Origin: Hyphomicrobiales bacterium | GTDB taxonomy: Bacteria; Pseudomonadota; Alphaproteobacteria; Rhizobiales; Beijerinckiaceae | Reading direction: 5' to 3' | Length of the DNA: 64,000 nucleotides | Assembly (NCBI GenBank): GCA_027483895.1 | Contig: JAIXTP010000027.1 | Span: forward strand, 96,638-160,637 | Part shown: in pieces, positions 47,711 to 55,322 of the stretch | Layout of the letters: each line of letters begins with the position of its first letter | Position numbering within the stretch: the first letter of the stretch is position 1 | The notes under the pieces: generated by a model | The model's input: only the letters and a program-made list of their open reading frames with translations | Told to the model about the DNA's origin: nothing | Database searches by the model: none | Made by a program: the position numbers and the translations under genes

Positions 47711-49014
47711 CGTCGCCGTCGTTCGAGCAACTCGCGCTTCGCATCCTTGCGGGGCTGCACGGCCATGCCGGAGCCGACGATCTTGCCGCCGTCTTCCTGC
47801 GCGACGTCCGGGCGCTGGTGCCCTTCGATCAGGGCGCCTGCATCATCGCGCCTCTGACCCGCCGGACGCGGGTCGCGGCCGTCTCCAACGTCACCACGAT
47901 CGATCAGGGGTCTCCGCATTCGGTCTGGCTGAAAAGGATGTTCCGCGTCCTGACGAAGGCCGGCGCATACGGTGCTCTCCCTGCCGAAGCGCTCGCCGGA
48001 GATCTCGATCCGTCGCGCTACGCGCCCGGGCGCATCCTCTTCCTGCCCTTCGACCTTCGGGCGGGCGGGCGAGGCGCCTTCGTCTTCGCGCGCCAGACGG
48101 ACTGGTCGGAGCAGGAAATCGGCATTCTGCGCGGCATGGTCGCGTCCGCCGCGGTTCACCTCGGCTTTCTCGGCCGAGGGGATCCCGCCGTGCTGAAGAA
48201 GATCGCCCGCCCGAAGACGGCGGCGATCCTCGCCGCGCTCATGGCGGCGGCGATCTTCCCGGTGAAGCTGTCTTCGGTGGCGCCGGCGGAAGTCGTCGCG
48301 CTCGAACCCTCCGTCGTCTCCTCCTCGATGCAGGGGGTGGTGAAGGCCGTACATGTCCGGCCGAACGATCCCGTGACCAAAGGGCATCTGCTGGTGACGC
48401 TCGACGACGTCGAGCAGCGCGCCAAGCTCGCGCTGGCGCGGCGCGACCTCGAACTCACCGAAGCCGAACTCCGGCGCTTCGAGCAGATGGGCTTTCTCGA
48501 TCCGAGCCAGCGGTTCCGTCTAGCGGAACTCGAAGGGCAAAGGCGCATTCGCCTCGCCGAAGCCGAGCGGGCCGAAACCGAGCTCGACCGCATGACCATC
48601 CGTGCGGAGCGCGACGGCATCGCGGTCGTGGGAGATCCGACCGAATGGCAGGGGCGCCCGGTGCAGATCGGCGAGCGCATCATGCAGATCGCCGATCCCG
48701 ACAGGACCGGGCTCAGGATCTTCGTGCCCGCCCCCGACGGCCCCGTGCTGGCGCCGTCGGGCACCGGCACGGTCTATCTGGACAGCGAGCCGTGGAGCGG
48801 CCGCGCCGTGGTGGTGCGCCACTGGACCTTCGAACCCGAGATGACGCCGACCGGCACCGTCGCCTACAGGGTCCGGGCCGAATGGGCGGATCCGGCGGTC
48901 GCAGCCCGCATCGGTCTTCGCGGCACGGCCCATCTCGACGGCCCGCGCGTGCCGCTCGTCCTGCATCTCCTGCGCCGCCCGCTCATCCTCCTGCGGCAGA
49001 CCGTCGGGCTATGA
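47707..49014 (+). CDS. GAF-like/HlyD fusion membrane adaptor
   Basis: A 435-residue protein. Residues 1-150 resemble a GAF domain (LFLRDVRALVPFDQGACIIAP, GRILFLPFDLRAGGRGAFVFAR, WSEQEIGILRGMV). A single membrane helix follows at about 168-185 (PKTAAILAALMAAAIFPV). The periplasmic half is an HlyD-like adaptor: SSSMQGVVKAVHVRPNDPVTKGHLLVTLDD, a coiled-coil hairpin with LAELEGQRRIRLAEAERAETELD, and RAERDGIAVVGDPTEWQGRPVQIGE. A cytoplasmic sensor joined to an export adaptor is unusual and suggests signal-gated export. GTG start overlaps the upstream stop. Confidence 0.8.
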   Translation: MTSPSFEQLALRILAGLHGHAGADDLAAVFLRDVRALVPFDQGACIIAPLTRRTRVAAVSNVTTIDQGSPHSVWLKRMFRVLTKAGAYGALPAEALAGDLDPSRYAPGRILFLPFDLRAGGRGAFVFARQTDWSEQEIGILRGMVASAAVHLGFLGRGDPAVLKKIARPKTAAILAALMAAAIFPVKLSSVAPAEVVALEPSVVSSSMQGVVKAVHVRPNDPVTKGHLLVTLDDVEQRAKLALARRDLELTEAELRRFEQMGFLDPSQRFRLAELEGQRRIRLAEAERAETELDRMTIRAERDGIAVVGDPTEWQGRPVQIGERIMQIADPDRTGLRIFVPAPDGPVLAPSGTGTVYLDSEPWSGRAVVVRHWTFEPEMTPTGTVAYRVRAEWADPAVAARIGLRGTAHLDGPRVPLVLHLLRRPLILLRQTVGL

Positions 49015-51089
49015 TCGCGGCCGTTCTCCCGCGGCTGCGCGAGGATCTCGAGCTGGTCGAGGGCGACCGCGATGCCTCCGGTCGCCCGGCCTTCCTGATC
49101 CGCGACGCCGTGCTCGACCGTTTCATCCGGATCTCCGAGGACACGGCGCTCATCCTGTCGAAATGGGAGCCCGGGCAGGCCGCCGAGGCCTTTCTCGACA
49201 AGCTCGGCGCATCGGGCATCCTCATGGATGCGCCCCAATTCGCGAGCTTCCTGAACTTTCTCCGGCAGAACGATCTGGTGCTCTCCGAGCCCTTCGGGCC
49301 GCAACGCCGGCGCATCGACGCGGGCGGGGCGAAGGCCGCCTTCCGCGGGATGGTGCACAACTATCTCTTCTTCCGCATTCCGCTGATCCATCCGGGGCGG
49401 TTCCTGACGCGCACGGCGCCCCGCCTCGATGTCCTGTTCTCCCGCGGCTTCCTGGCGCTCACGCTGGCGGTGCTCCTGATCGACGTCTTCATGATCGGGC
49501 CGCGCTGGGACCACGCCGTCGCGACGCTGACCTCGCAAGGCACGCCTGCGCTCGCGCTCCAGTTCGGCCTCGCCTATCTCCTCAGCAAGTCGATCCACGA
49601 ACTCGCGCACGGCTATGCTGCGGCACGGCAGGGCTGCACGGTCTCGTCGATGGGGATCGGCTTCATCGTCGGCTTCCCCGTGCTTTATGCCGACGTCACG
49701 GATACTTGGCGCATCGCCGATCCGCGGGGTCGGCTCGCGGTCGCCTCGGCGGGCATTCTCGCGGAGCTCTGCGTCGCCGTTTACGCGACCGCACTCTGGA
49801 TCCTGAACCCCGTTCCGGCGCTGTCGGAGTTCTTCCTCTACCTCGCCCTGACGATCTGGATCTCGAGCCTGCTGGTGAACGGCAATCCGTTGATGCGGTT
49901 CGACGGCTACCACATCCTGTCCGACATTCTGGGGGAGCGGAACCTCCAGCCGAAATCCTTCGCGGCGATCCGGGCGTGGCTGCGCTACGGCCTCGGCTTT
50001 TCCGCCGAGCGGCCGAGGACGCGGACGCTCCATGTCGTCTACGGCGCCGCCTCGGCCGTCTACCGCGTGCTGCTGATCACCGGCATCGCGCTGCTGCTTT
50101 ACGGCATCTCTTTCCGGCTTCTCGGCATCCTGCTCTTCGTGGTCGAGATCTGGATGTTCCTGCTGCGGCCCGTCGTCCAGGAATTCCGCCTCTTGTGGCG
50201 GATGCGCGGCCACGCGGTCGCGGGCCGTCGCTCGGTGGTCGCGCTGGGCATTCTGGCGACGCTCGGGGCGCTTCTGTTCGTGCCGTTCTCCACCGGCATC
50301 GGCGCCCCTGCGGTGGTCACGCGCGAGAAGGCGACGACGGTCTACACCCGCGACGCGGGCCGGACGCAGGAGACGCTCTCGGAAACGCAGCGCGACGTCG
50401 CCGCGGGCGCACGGATCCTCACGCTCGACGATCCCGACCGCCGGATCCGCCTCGAACAGACCCTGCGCGGCCTCCAGATCCTCGAGACGCGGCGCGCCGT
50501 TACGGCCATCGCCGACGTCGATCGGAACCGGACGCTCGCGCTCGACGCGGAGATCGCCAAGGAACGCGCCCGTGCGGACGGCTTTGCGGAGCTGCTCGAA
50601 GGCTTGTCGCCGCACGCGCCGGAGGCGGGCGTCTTCGTCCCGCGCGAGCGGATCGAGAGCGGAACATGGCTGCCGGCCAGGGCGCCGCTCGGCGAGATCC
50701 TCGCGGGCGGGGGCAGGGCCGTCGCCTTCGTTTCGGAGCGCGATCTCGCATCCGTGCGGCCCGGCGCGCGGGCCGTCTTCACGTCCGACTTCGCCTCACT
50801 CGTGCGATCCGGCCGCGTCGTTTCCGTCGGCTATGCGGCGGTTGCCGGACTTCCTTTCCGGGAACTCGCGTCGGTTCATGGCGGACCCGTGCAGAGCCGC
50901 GCCGCCGGATCCGGGCCGCCGGTCTCGGAGCATGCGGTCTACCGGGTGGAGATCGCCTTGGACGACGCCGAGCGCATTCCGGCCCGTCTTCTCGGCTCGG
51001 TCCGGATCGAAAGCCCGCCCCGGTCCTTGGGGGAGCGGGCGATGATGCTCGTGGTCTCGACCTTCCGGCGCGAGTTCCGCCTGAACTGA
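49011..51089 (+). CDS. PqqD-like/M50 site-2-protease-like/HlyD-like fusion membrane protein
   Basis: A 692-residue protein. Residues about 15-100 look like a PqqD-type winged helix (IRDAVLDRFIRISEDTALILSKWEPG). About eight membrane helices span 140-440 and contain the M50 zinc site H196-E-L-A-H200 and N292-P-L-x3-D298-G-Y, so all three metal ligands are present. From about 445 to the end it is periplasmic and HlyD-like (VTREKATTVYTRDAGRTQ, a coiled coil around 495-545, FVSERDLASVRPGARAVF). It occupies the place where an ABC exporter normally sits in a type I system. ATGA overlap with the upstream gene; last gene of the operon. Confidence 0.85.
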   Translation: MIAAVLPRLREDLELVEGDRDASGRPAFLIRDAVLDRFIRISEDTALILSKWEPGQAAEAFLDKLGASGILMDAPQFASFLNFLRQNDLVLSEPFGPQRRRIDAGGAKAAFRGMVHNYLFFRIPLIHPGRFLTRTAPRLDVLFSRGFLALTLAVLLIDVFMIGPRWDHAVATLTSQGTPALALQFGLAYLLSKSIHELAHGYAAARQGCTVSSMGIGFIVGFPVLYADVTDTWRIADPRGRLAVASAGILAELCVAVYATALWILNPVPALSEFFLYLALTIWISSLLVNGNPLMRFDGYHILSDILGERNLQPKSFAAIRAWLRYGLGFSAERPRTRTLHVVYGAASAVYRVLLITGIALLLYGISFRLLGILLFVVEIWMFLLRPVVQEFRLLWRMRGHAVAGRRSVVALGILATLGALLFVPFSTGIGAPAVVTREKATTVYTRDAGRTQETLSETQRDVAAGARILTLDDPDRRIRLEQTLRGLQILETRRAVTAIADVDRNRTLALDAEIAKERARADGFAELLEGLSPHAPEAGVFVPRERIESGTWLPARAPLGEILAGGGRAVAFVSERDLASVRPGARAVFTSDFASLVRSGRVVSVGYAAVAGLPFRELASVHGGPVQSRAAGSGPPVSEHAVYRVEIALDDAERIPARLLGSVRIESPPRSLGERAMMLVVSTFRREFRLN

Positions 51090-51117
51090 CCTTCCGTCGA
51101 AGGGACGGGCGAAAATC

Positions 51118-51193
51118 TGGTGCCGGTTGCGGGATTCGAACTCGCGACCTACCGCTTACAAGGCGGTTGCTCTACCGACTGAGCTAAACCGGC
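51118..51193 (-). tRNA. tRNA-Thr (anticodon TGT)
   Basis: A 76-nt cloverleaf on the minus strand, GCCGGTTTAGCTC at the 5' end, encoded CCA at the 3' end. The acceptor stem pairs GCCGGTT with AACCGGC. The anticodon arm is ACCGC-CTTGTAA-GCGGT, so the anticodon is TGT (Thr, ACA codons). The T arm GTTCGAATC is standard. It lies 28 bases after the export operon. Confidence 0.95.
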
Positions 51194-51342
51194 ATCGCTT
51201 CTGCGCTAACAAGGCCTCGGGGCTCGCGCAAGTCCGATCGCGACACCTGCGCGGCGAAACTTCCTCCCTTCGTTCAGGTGCGGTTCAGTCGTCGAGGCTC
51301 ATCGTCTCCCGCATCGTCGACCCGATCGAGGAGCGTCGCGTG

Positions 51343-51720
51343 ATGAAATCCTCTCGTTTCGGTTCTTTCGCGGGCTGCGCTCTCGTCGTCGCCGGCGCCC
51401 TTGCGGGCACGTCTCCCGCCGAAGCCCGACATTACCGCGACGGCGGCTATTACGGCGGGCATCATGGCGGACATTACGGCCGGCGCGGCGGCTGGTCGCC
51501 GGGAGCCGCGGCGGCGGTCGGGATCATCGGCGGGCTCGCGCTGGGCTCGGTGCTTGCGCGCCCGGCCTACGGTGCGCCTTACGGCGGCTACGGGCCCGCG
51601 CCGGTCTATGCCCCGCCGCCGGTCTATACCTACGGACCACCGTGCCGCATCGTCCATCGGCAGGTCTGGGACCCGTGGCGCGGGCCGATGACCGAGCGGA
51701 TCCGGATCTGCCCCTACTGA
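51343..51720 (+). CDS. Small exported Gly/Tyr/His-rich protein
   Basis: A 125-residue protein with signal peptide MKSSRFGSFAGCALVVAGALAGTSPAEA. The mature part is low-complexity: HYRDGGYYGGHHGGHYGRRGG, a hydrophobic glycine-rich segment (GIIGGLALGSVLA) and then Pro/Tyr-rich YGPAPVYAPPPVYTYG with two Cys near the end. Proteins like this are common in Hyphomicrobiales with no known function. A GAGGAG site precedes ATG 51343. The longer frame upstream only reads through tRNA-Thr. Confidence 0.75.
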   Translation: MKSSRFGSFAGCALVVAGALAGTSPAEARHYRDGGYYGGHHGGHYGRRGGWSPGAAAAVGIIGGLALGSVLARPAYGAPYGGYGPAPVYAPPPVYTYGPPCRIVHRQVWDPWRGPMTERIRICPY

Positions 51721-51726
51721 CGAACG

Positions 51727-51756
51727 AAAAAGGCCCCGGACATCCGGGGCCTTTTC
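51727..51756. terminator. Bidirectional intrinsic terminator
   Basis: A symmetric hairpin AAAAGGCCCCGG/CCGGGGCCTTTT with loop ACAT, with A and T runs on both sides. It lies between the convergent small exported protein and MFS genes and can stop both. Confidence 0.9.
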
Positions 51757-51793
51757 CTTGGTCTACCGGGGCGACCGAAGCCGCCCGCGAGGC

Positions 51794-53464
51794 TCAATGC
51801 TCCTCGTAGATGTCCCGCTTGTGCGTCTCGGGGACGAAGAGCAGGCCGATCACCGTGGTGGCGAGCGCGATCACGACCGGGTACCAGAGGCCGTAATAGA
51901 TGTCGCCGGTCGCGGCCACCATCGCGAAGGCGGTCGGGGGCAGGAAGCCGCCGAACCAGCCGTTGCCGATGTGATAGGGCAGCGACATCGCGGTGTAGCG
52001 GATGCGGGTCGGGAAGAACTCGACCAGCGCCGCCGCGATCGGGCCGTACACGGCCGTCACATAGAGCACGAGGATCGTCAGGATCAGGACGGTGGTCCAG
52101 GCCTGCGCCGTGTTGGGGATCACGCTCGTGGTCTTCACGATCGACGCGTCGCCGGCCTTCGGATAGCCCGCCTCGACCGCCGCGGCGGAGAAGGCCGTCA
52201 TGTTGGCCGGGATGGCCGGAGCGATCGCGATGTCCTTGCCGTTCACCACGACCTTCGCCGCGGTGCCCGCCGGAGCGTTGACCGACTCGTACTTGATCGC
52301 CGAGCGGGCGAGGGCCACGCGGGCCACGTCGCACGGCGCCGAGAACGAACGGATGCCGACCGGGTCGAACACCGAGCCGCACGAAGCGGGATCGGCCACG
52401 ACCTGCACCTTCACCGTCTGCAGGGCCTTGTCGAGCATCGGGTTGGCCGTCTGCGTCAGCCAGCCGAACAGCGGGAAATAGGTGACCGCCGCGATGGCGC
52501 AGCCCGCGAGGATCACCGGCTTGCGGCCGATCCGGTCGGACAGCGAGCCGAAGAAGATGAACCCGCCGGTGCCGAGGATCAGCGACCAGGCGATGAGCAC
52601 GTTCGCGGTGAAGAGGTCGACCTTCAGGATGCTCTGCAGGAAGAACAGGGCGTAGAACTGGCCCGTGTACCAGACCACCGCCTGACCGGCGACCATTCCG
52701 AGCAGCGCGATGATGACGGTACGCAGATTCTTCCACTGGCCGAAGGCTTCCGACAGCGGCGCCTTCGACTGCGTGCCCTCTTCCTTCATCTTCTGGAAGG
52801 CCGGGGACTCGTGCATCTGCAAGCGGATCCAGACGGAGATCGCGAGCAGGATGGCGGAGGCGAGGAACGGAATGCGCCAGCCGTATTCCTGGAAGTCCTT
52901 CTCGCCGAGATAGAGGCGCAGGCTCAGGATGACGATGAGCGACAGCAGCAGGCCGAGAGTGGCCGTGGTCTGGATCCACGCGGTGTAGAAGCCGCGACGG
53001 CCGACCGGGGCATGCTCGGCCACGTAGACCGCAGCGCCGCCGTATTCGCCGCCGAGCGCGAGGCCCTGCAGCATGCGCAGCACGATCAGAATCACGGGCG
53101 CGGGCCAGCCGATCGTGGCGTAGCTCGGAAGCAGGCCGACGAAGAAGGTCGACAGGCCCATGATCAGGATGGTGATGAGGAAGGTGTATTTACGGCCGAC
53201 GAGGTCGCCGAGCCGGCCGAACACCAGCGCGCCGAACGGGCGCACGAGGAAGCCCGCAGCGAAGGCGAGCAGCGCGAACACGTTGCGGGTCGTGGCGTCG
53301 AAGGCGGAGAAGAATTGCGCGCCGATCATCACGGCGAGCGCGCCGTAGAGATAGAAGTCGTACCATTCGAAGACGGTGCCGAGCGACGAGGCGAGAATGA
53401 CTCGCTTCTCCTCTCGGGTCATCGGCCGGACCTTAGAGGTCCCGGCGGTGGCTGCCATGGTCAT
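51794..53464 (-). CDS. MFS transporter, metabolite:H+ symporter (MHS) type
   Basis: A 556-residue inner-membrane transporter. The MHS signatures are SSLGTVFEWYDFYLYGALA (helix 1), GRLGDLVGRKYTF (loop 2-3), LQGLALGGEYGGAAVYVAEHAP, and GSLSDRIGRKPVILAG (loop 8-9). An extra segment of about 110 residues (roughly 344-456), hydrophilic and with two Cys (ASCGSVFDP, SAPCDVARV), is inserted before the last helices and probably faces the periplasm. MHS members take up dicarboxylates, proline, shikimate or similar; the substrate here is unknown. ATG 53464 or 53458 starts the normal N-terminus. Confidence 0.85.
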   Translation of the reverse strand: MTMAATAGTSKVRPMTREEKRVILASSLGTVFEWYDFYLYGALAVMIGAQFFSAFDATTRNVFALLAFAAGFLVRPFGALVFGRLGDLVGRKYTFLITILIMGLSTFFVGLLPSYATIGWPAPVILIVLRMLQGLALGGEYGGAAVYVAEHAPVGRRGFYTAWIQTTATLGLLLSLIVILSLRLYLGEKDFQEYGWRIPFLASAILLAISVWIRLQMHESPAFQKMKEEGTQSKAPLSEAFGQWKNLRTVIIALLGMVAGQAVVWYTGQFYALFFLQSILKVDLFTANVLIAWSLILGTGGFIFFGSLSDRIGRKPVILAGCAIAAVTYFPLFGWLTQTANPMLDKALQTVKVQVVADPASCGSVFDPVGIRSFSAPCDVARVALARSAIKYESVNAPAGTAAKVVVNGKDIAIAPAIPANMTAFSAAAVEAGYPKAGDASIVKTTSVIPNTAQAWTTVLILTILVLYVTAVYGPIAAALVEFFPTRIRYTAMSLPYHIGNGWFGGFLPPTAFAMVAATGDIYYGLWYPVVIALATTVIGLLFVPETHKRDIYEEH

Positions 53465-53841
53465 CGTATTGTTTCCCCCGTTTGGAAATTCGGTGTTCGG
53501 ACCCTTCCGGCCGGGACGATCCGTGCGCCGTGCGCCGGTCTCCGATGCCGTCGGGTCGTCGAAAGAAGCCGATCGTTCGGTCGACGAGACCTCTGCCGGG
53601 CCTCCTGTCCCTCCTGCGCGGGCCGACCGCGGCCGACCCGTGTTTCCCCCTGCGGGCGTTGATCCGCCCGTCCGTATCAAGGCCGAAGCTCGACCCGCGG
53701 AATCGAATCCGCCAGATGCTCAAGATGATAAAGAGACGCAGGGGAAGCGTCGTGCCGGCACTTCGTCTATGTGCGCTGCACAACGTATTGCGATGCACAT
53801 GAGCGGTTATCGGACGTAAGACGCCGCGTCTTTCCCGAGCG
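53465..53841. other. Intergenic region between rlmB and the MFS gene
   Basis: 377 bases with no convincing gene on either strand. It should hold the promoter of the leftward MFS gene. It contains an inverted repeat ATGTGC (53769-53774) and GCACAT (53795-53800) in an otherwise AT-richer patch, annotated separately. I see no tRNA, repeat family or terminator. Confidence 0.45.
53769..53800. promoter_or_regulatory. Possible operator upstream of the MFS gene
   Basis: Inverted repeat ATGTGC-N20-GCACAT with an additional TGCACAACG half in the spacer. The spacing is about two helical turns, which fits a dimeric repressor or activator. It lies about 300 bases upstream of the MFS start and within 50 bases of the rlmB stop. 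No regulator can be named. Confidence 0.3.
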
Positions 53842-54699
53842 TCAGCGGGCTTTTGCGAGGGCGTAAAGCGCGATCGCGGCGGCGTTGGAGACGTTGAGAC
53901 TGCGGATCGCGCCCGGCATGTCGAGCCGCGCGAGGGCGTCGCAGCGCTCCCGGGTCAGGCGGCGCAGACCCTTGCCTTCCGCGCCAAGGACGAGGGCGAC
54001 GGGAGGCGGGGGCGTGACGTCCGCAAGATCGTACGGCCCGTCGGAATCGAGGCCGATCCTTTGGAAGCCGATATCGCCGAGCTTCATGAGCGCTTGGGCG
54101 AGGTTCGGCACCTGGATGATCGGGACGTGCTCGAGCCCGCCCGACGCCGTCTTGGCGAGCACGCCCGTCGCGTCGGGGCTGTGCCGCTCCGTGATCACCA
54201 GCGCGCGGACCGCGAAGGCGGCGGCGCTGCGCAGGATGGCGCCGACATTGTGCGGGTCGGTCACCTGATCGAGGACGAGAACCACGCCCTCGGCCGGAAG
54301 GTCTTCCAATGCGGGAGCGGGAAGGGGTTCGCATTCGAGCGCGAGGCCCTGATGCACGGCGTCGCGCCCGAGCAGCCGGTCGAGCTCTTCGGGGCGGACC
54401 TGCACGATTTCGGTGCGGCCCGGCGAGACGCCGGATTCGCGGAGCCGATGAAGGGCGTTGTCCGTCGCATAAAGGCGATGGGAACGGCGTTTCGGATTGC
54501 CCAGCGCCTCGGCCACGGCGTGCACGCCGTAGAGCATCAGGCGGCCGTGACGGGCCGCGACGACCCGTCCGGCATCTGCGCGCGCATCGTCCGTCGACCG
54601 CCTCGGCGCGTCGGCGCGCGAATGGCGCGGCGGGCGCCGGTCATCGGCGGGGCGGGGCTTGCGATCGGTCCGGTCTGACGGCGGGCGGGAACGCTTCAC
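53842..54699 (-). CDS. rlmB: 23S rRNA 2'-O-ribose methyltransferase, RlmB (TrmH/SpoU) family
   Basis: A 285-residue SPOUT enzyme. A basic N-terminal extension (KRSRPPSDRTDRKPRP) leads to the RNA-binding domain (LMLYGVHAVAEALGNPKRRSHRLYAT) and the knotted SAM domain with VLVLDQVTDPHNVGAILRSAAAFAV, VALVLGAEGKGLRRL and IRSLNVSNAAAIALY (motifs 1-3). It methylates a guanosine 2'-OH of 23S rRNA (G2251 in E. coli). GTG 54699 is chosen because GGAG lies seven bases upstream; the longer frame runs through tRNA-Tyr. Confidence 0.92.
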   Translation of the reverse strand: MKRSRPPSDRTDRKPRPADDRRPPRHSRADAPRRSTDDARADAGRVVAARHGRLMLYGVHAVAEALGNPKRRSHRLYATDNALHRLRESGVSPGRTEIVQVRPEELDRLLGRDAVHQGLALECEPLPAPALEDLPAEGVVLVLDQVTDPHNVGAILRSAAAFAVRALVITERHSPDATGVLAKTASGGLEHVPIIQVPNLAQALMKLGDIGFQRIGLDSDGPYDLADVTPPPPVALVLGAEGKGLRRLTRERCDALARLDMPGAIRSLNVSNAAAIALYALAKAR

Positions 54700-54861
54700 G
54701 GCGGGTCTCCTGGCCCGTTTCCTTTGGCACGGCCCGGGGCTCCCCTGCAAACCCTCGGGGATCGGGCTTTTCGAGTTGACAGGAGCGGGCGCCCCCACCA
54801 TAAACCGGCCCGCGAGGCGGCCCGCGGGCCGTTGCGCCGTCCGGCCCATATGCCGGAGCGT

Positions 54862-54946
54862 GGGGGAATGTCCCGAGCGGCAAAGGGGGCGGACTGTAAA
54901 TCCGCTGGCTAAGCCTTCGTAGGTTCGAGTCCTACTTCCCCCACCA
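54862..54946 (+). tRNA. tRNA-Tyr (anticodon GTA)
   Basis: An 85-nt class II tRNA with a long variable arm and encoded CCA. The acceptor stem pairs GGGGGAA (54862-54868) with TTCCCCC (54936-54942). The anticodon loop CTGTAAA gives GTA. The T arm is GTAGG-TTCGAGT-CCTAC. A tyrosine-recombinase remnant lies just 3' of it, so the 3' half was probably an integration site. Confidence 0.95.
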
Positions 54947-54966
54947 CTTCCCTTTTTTGCCTGTTC

Positions 54967-54995
54967 AACCGTTTGATAAATAACGGTTATTTTTT
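54967..54995 (+). terminator. Possible terminator after tRNA-Tyr
   Basis: Stem AACCGT/ACGGTT (54967-54972 with 54983-54988), a 10-base AT-rich loop, then A and six T. The AT content differs from the flanks. It overlaps the 3' end of the recombinase remnant, which is on the other strand. Confidence 0.55.
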
Positions 54996-55322
54996 GGGTG
55001 AGGGCGCGGAAACCGAAGGTGAGGGAATAGAGGTTCCCGTTTCGATCCGCGCCAGTCTTTCGGCGGCCGCGGTAGCAAGGCGTTTTCGGTCGGCTTTCCG
55101 GGTGTAAGGCTGCGCCATTCCTCCTCCGCGCCAGCCGAACATGGCGTCGAGTTCTTTCTCCGTCGCGCCACGCTCGGCCGCTTCGGTCGCCTTGGCCTTC
55201 CGGATGCCGTGAGCGGAGCGGCCTTTCAGGCCTGCACCGCGTCTCGGCCAAGTCGCGTCGCAGCGCGGACCCTTCTTTCCGCTTTGCTTTCCTGCCGTTT
55301 TCGCCGAAAAGCTCGTCTCGAA
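54987..55322 (-). pseudogene. Tyrosine-recombinase (phage-type integrase) C-terminal remnant
   Basis: About 111 residues in one frame, ending at the TAA at 54987. GLKGRSAHGIRKAKATEAAERG holds the H-x-x-R box, ELDAMFGWRGGG the His/Trp position and AQPYTRKADRKRLA the catalytic Tyr, the order at the C-terminus of rhizobial integrases. The first catalytic Arg, the arm- and core-binding domains and any start are missing. Upstream the similarity breaks down (CDATWPRRGAG looks frameshifted). It lies 41 bases from tRNA-Tyr, pointing to it, so it is a relic of an element that integrated there. Confidence 0.75.

Noticed and set aside
51127..51342. Plus-strand frame beginning MRDSNSRPTAYKAVALPTEL before the small exported protein
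   Set aside because: It is translation of the antisense of tRNA-Thr, a familiar false N-terminus.
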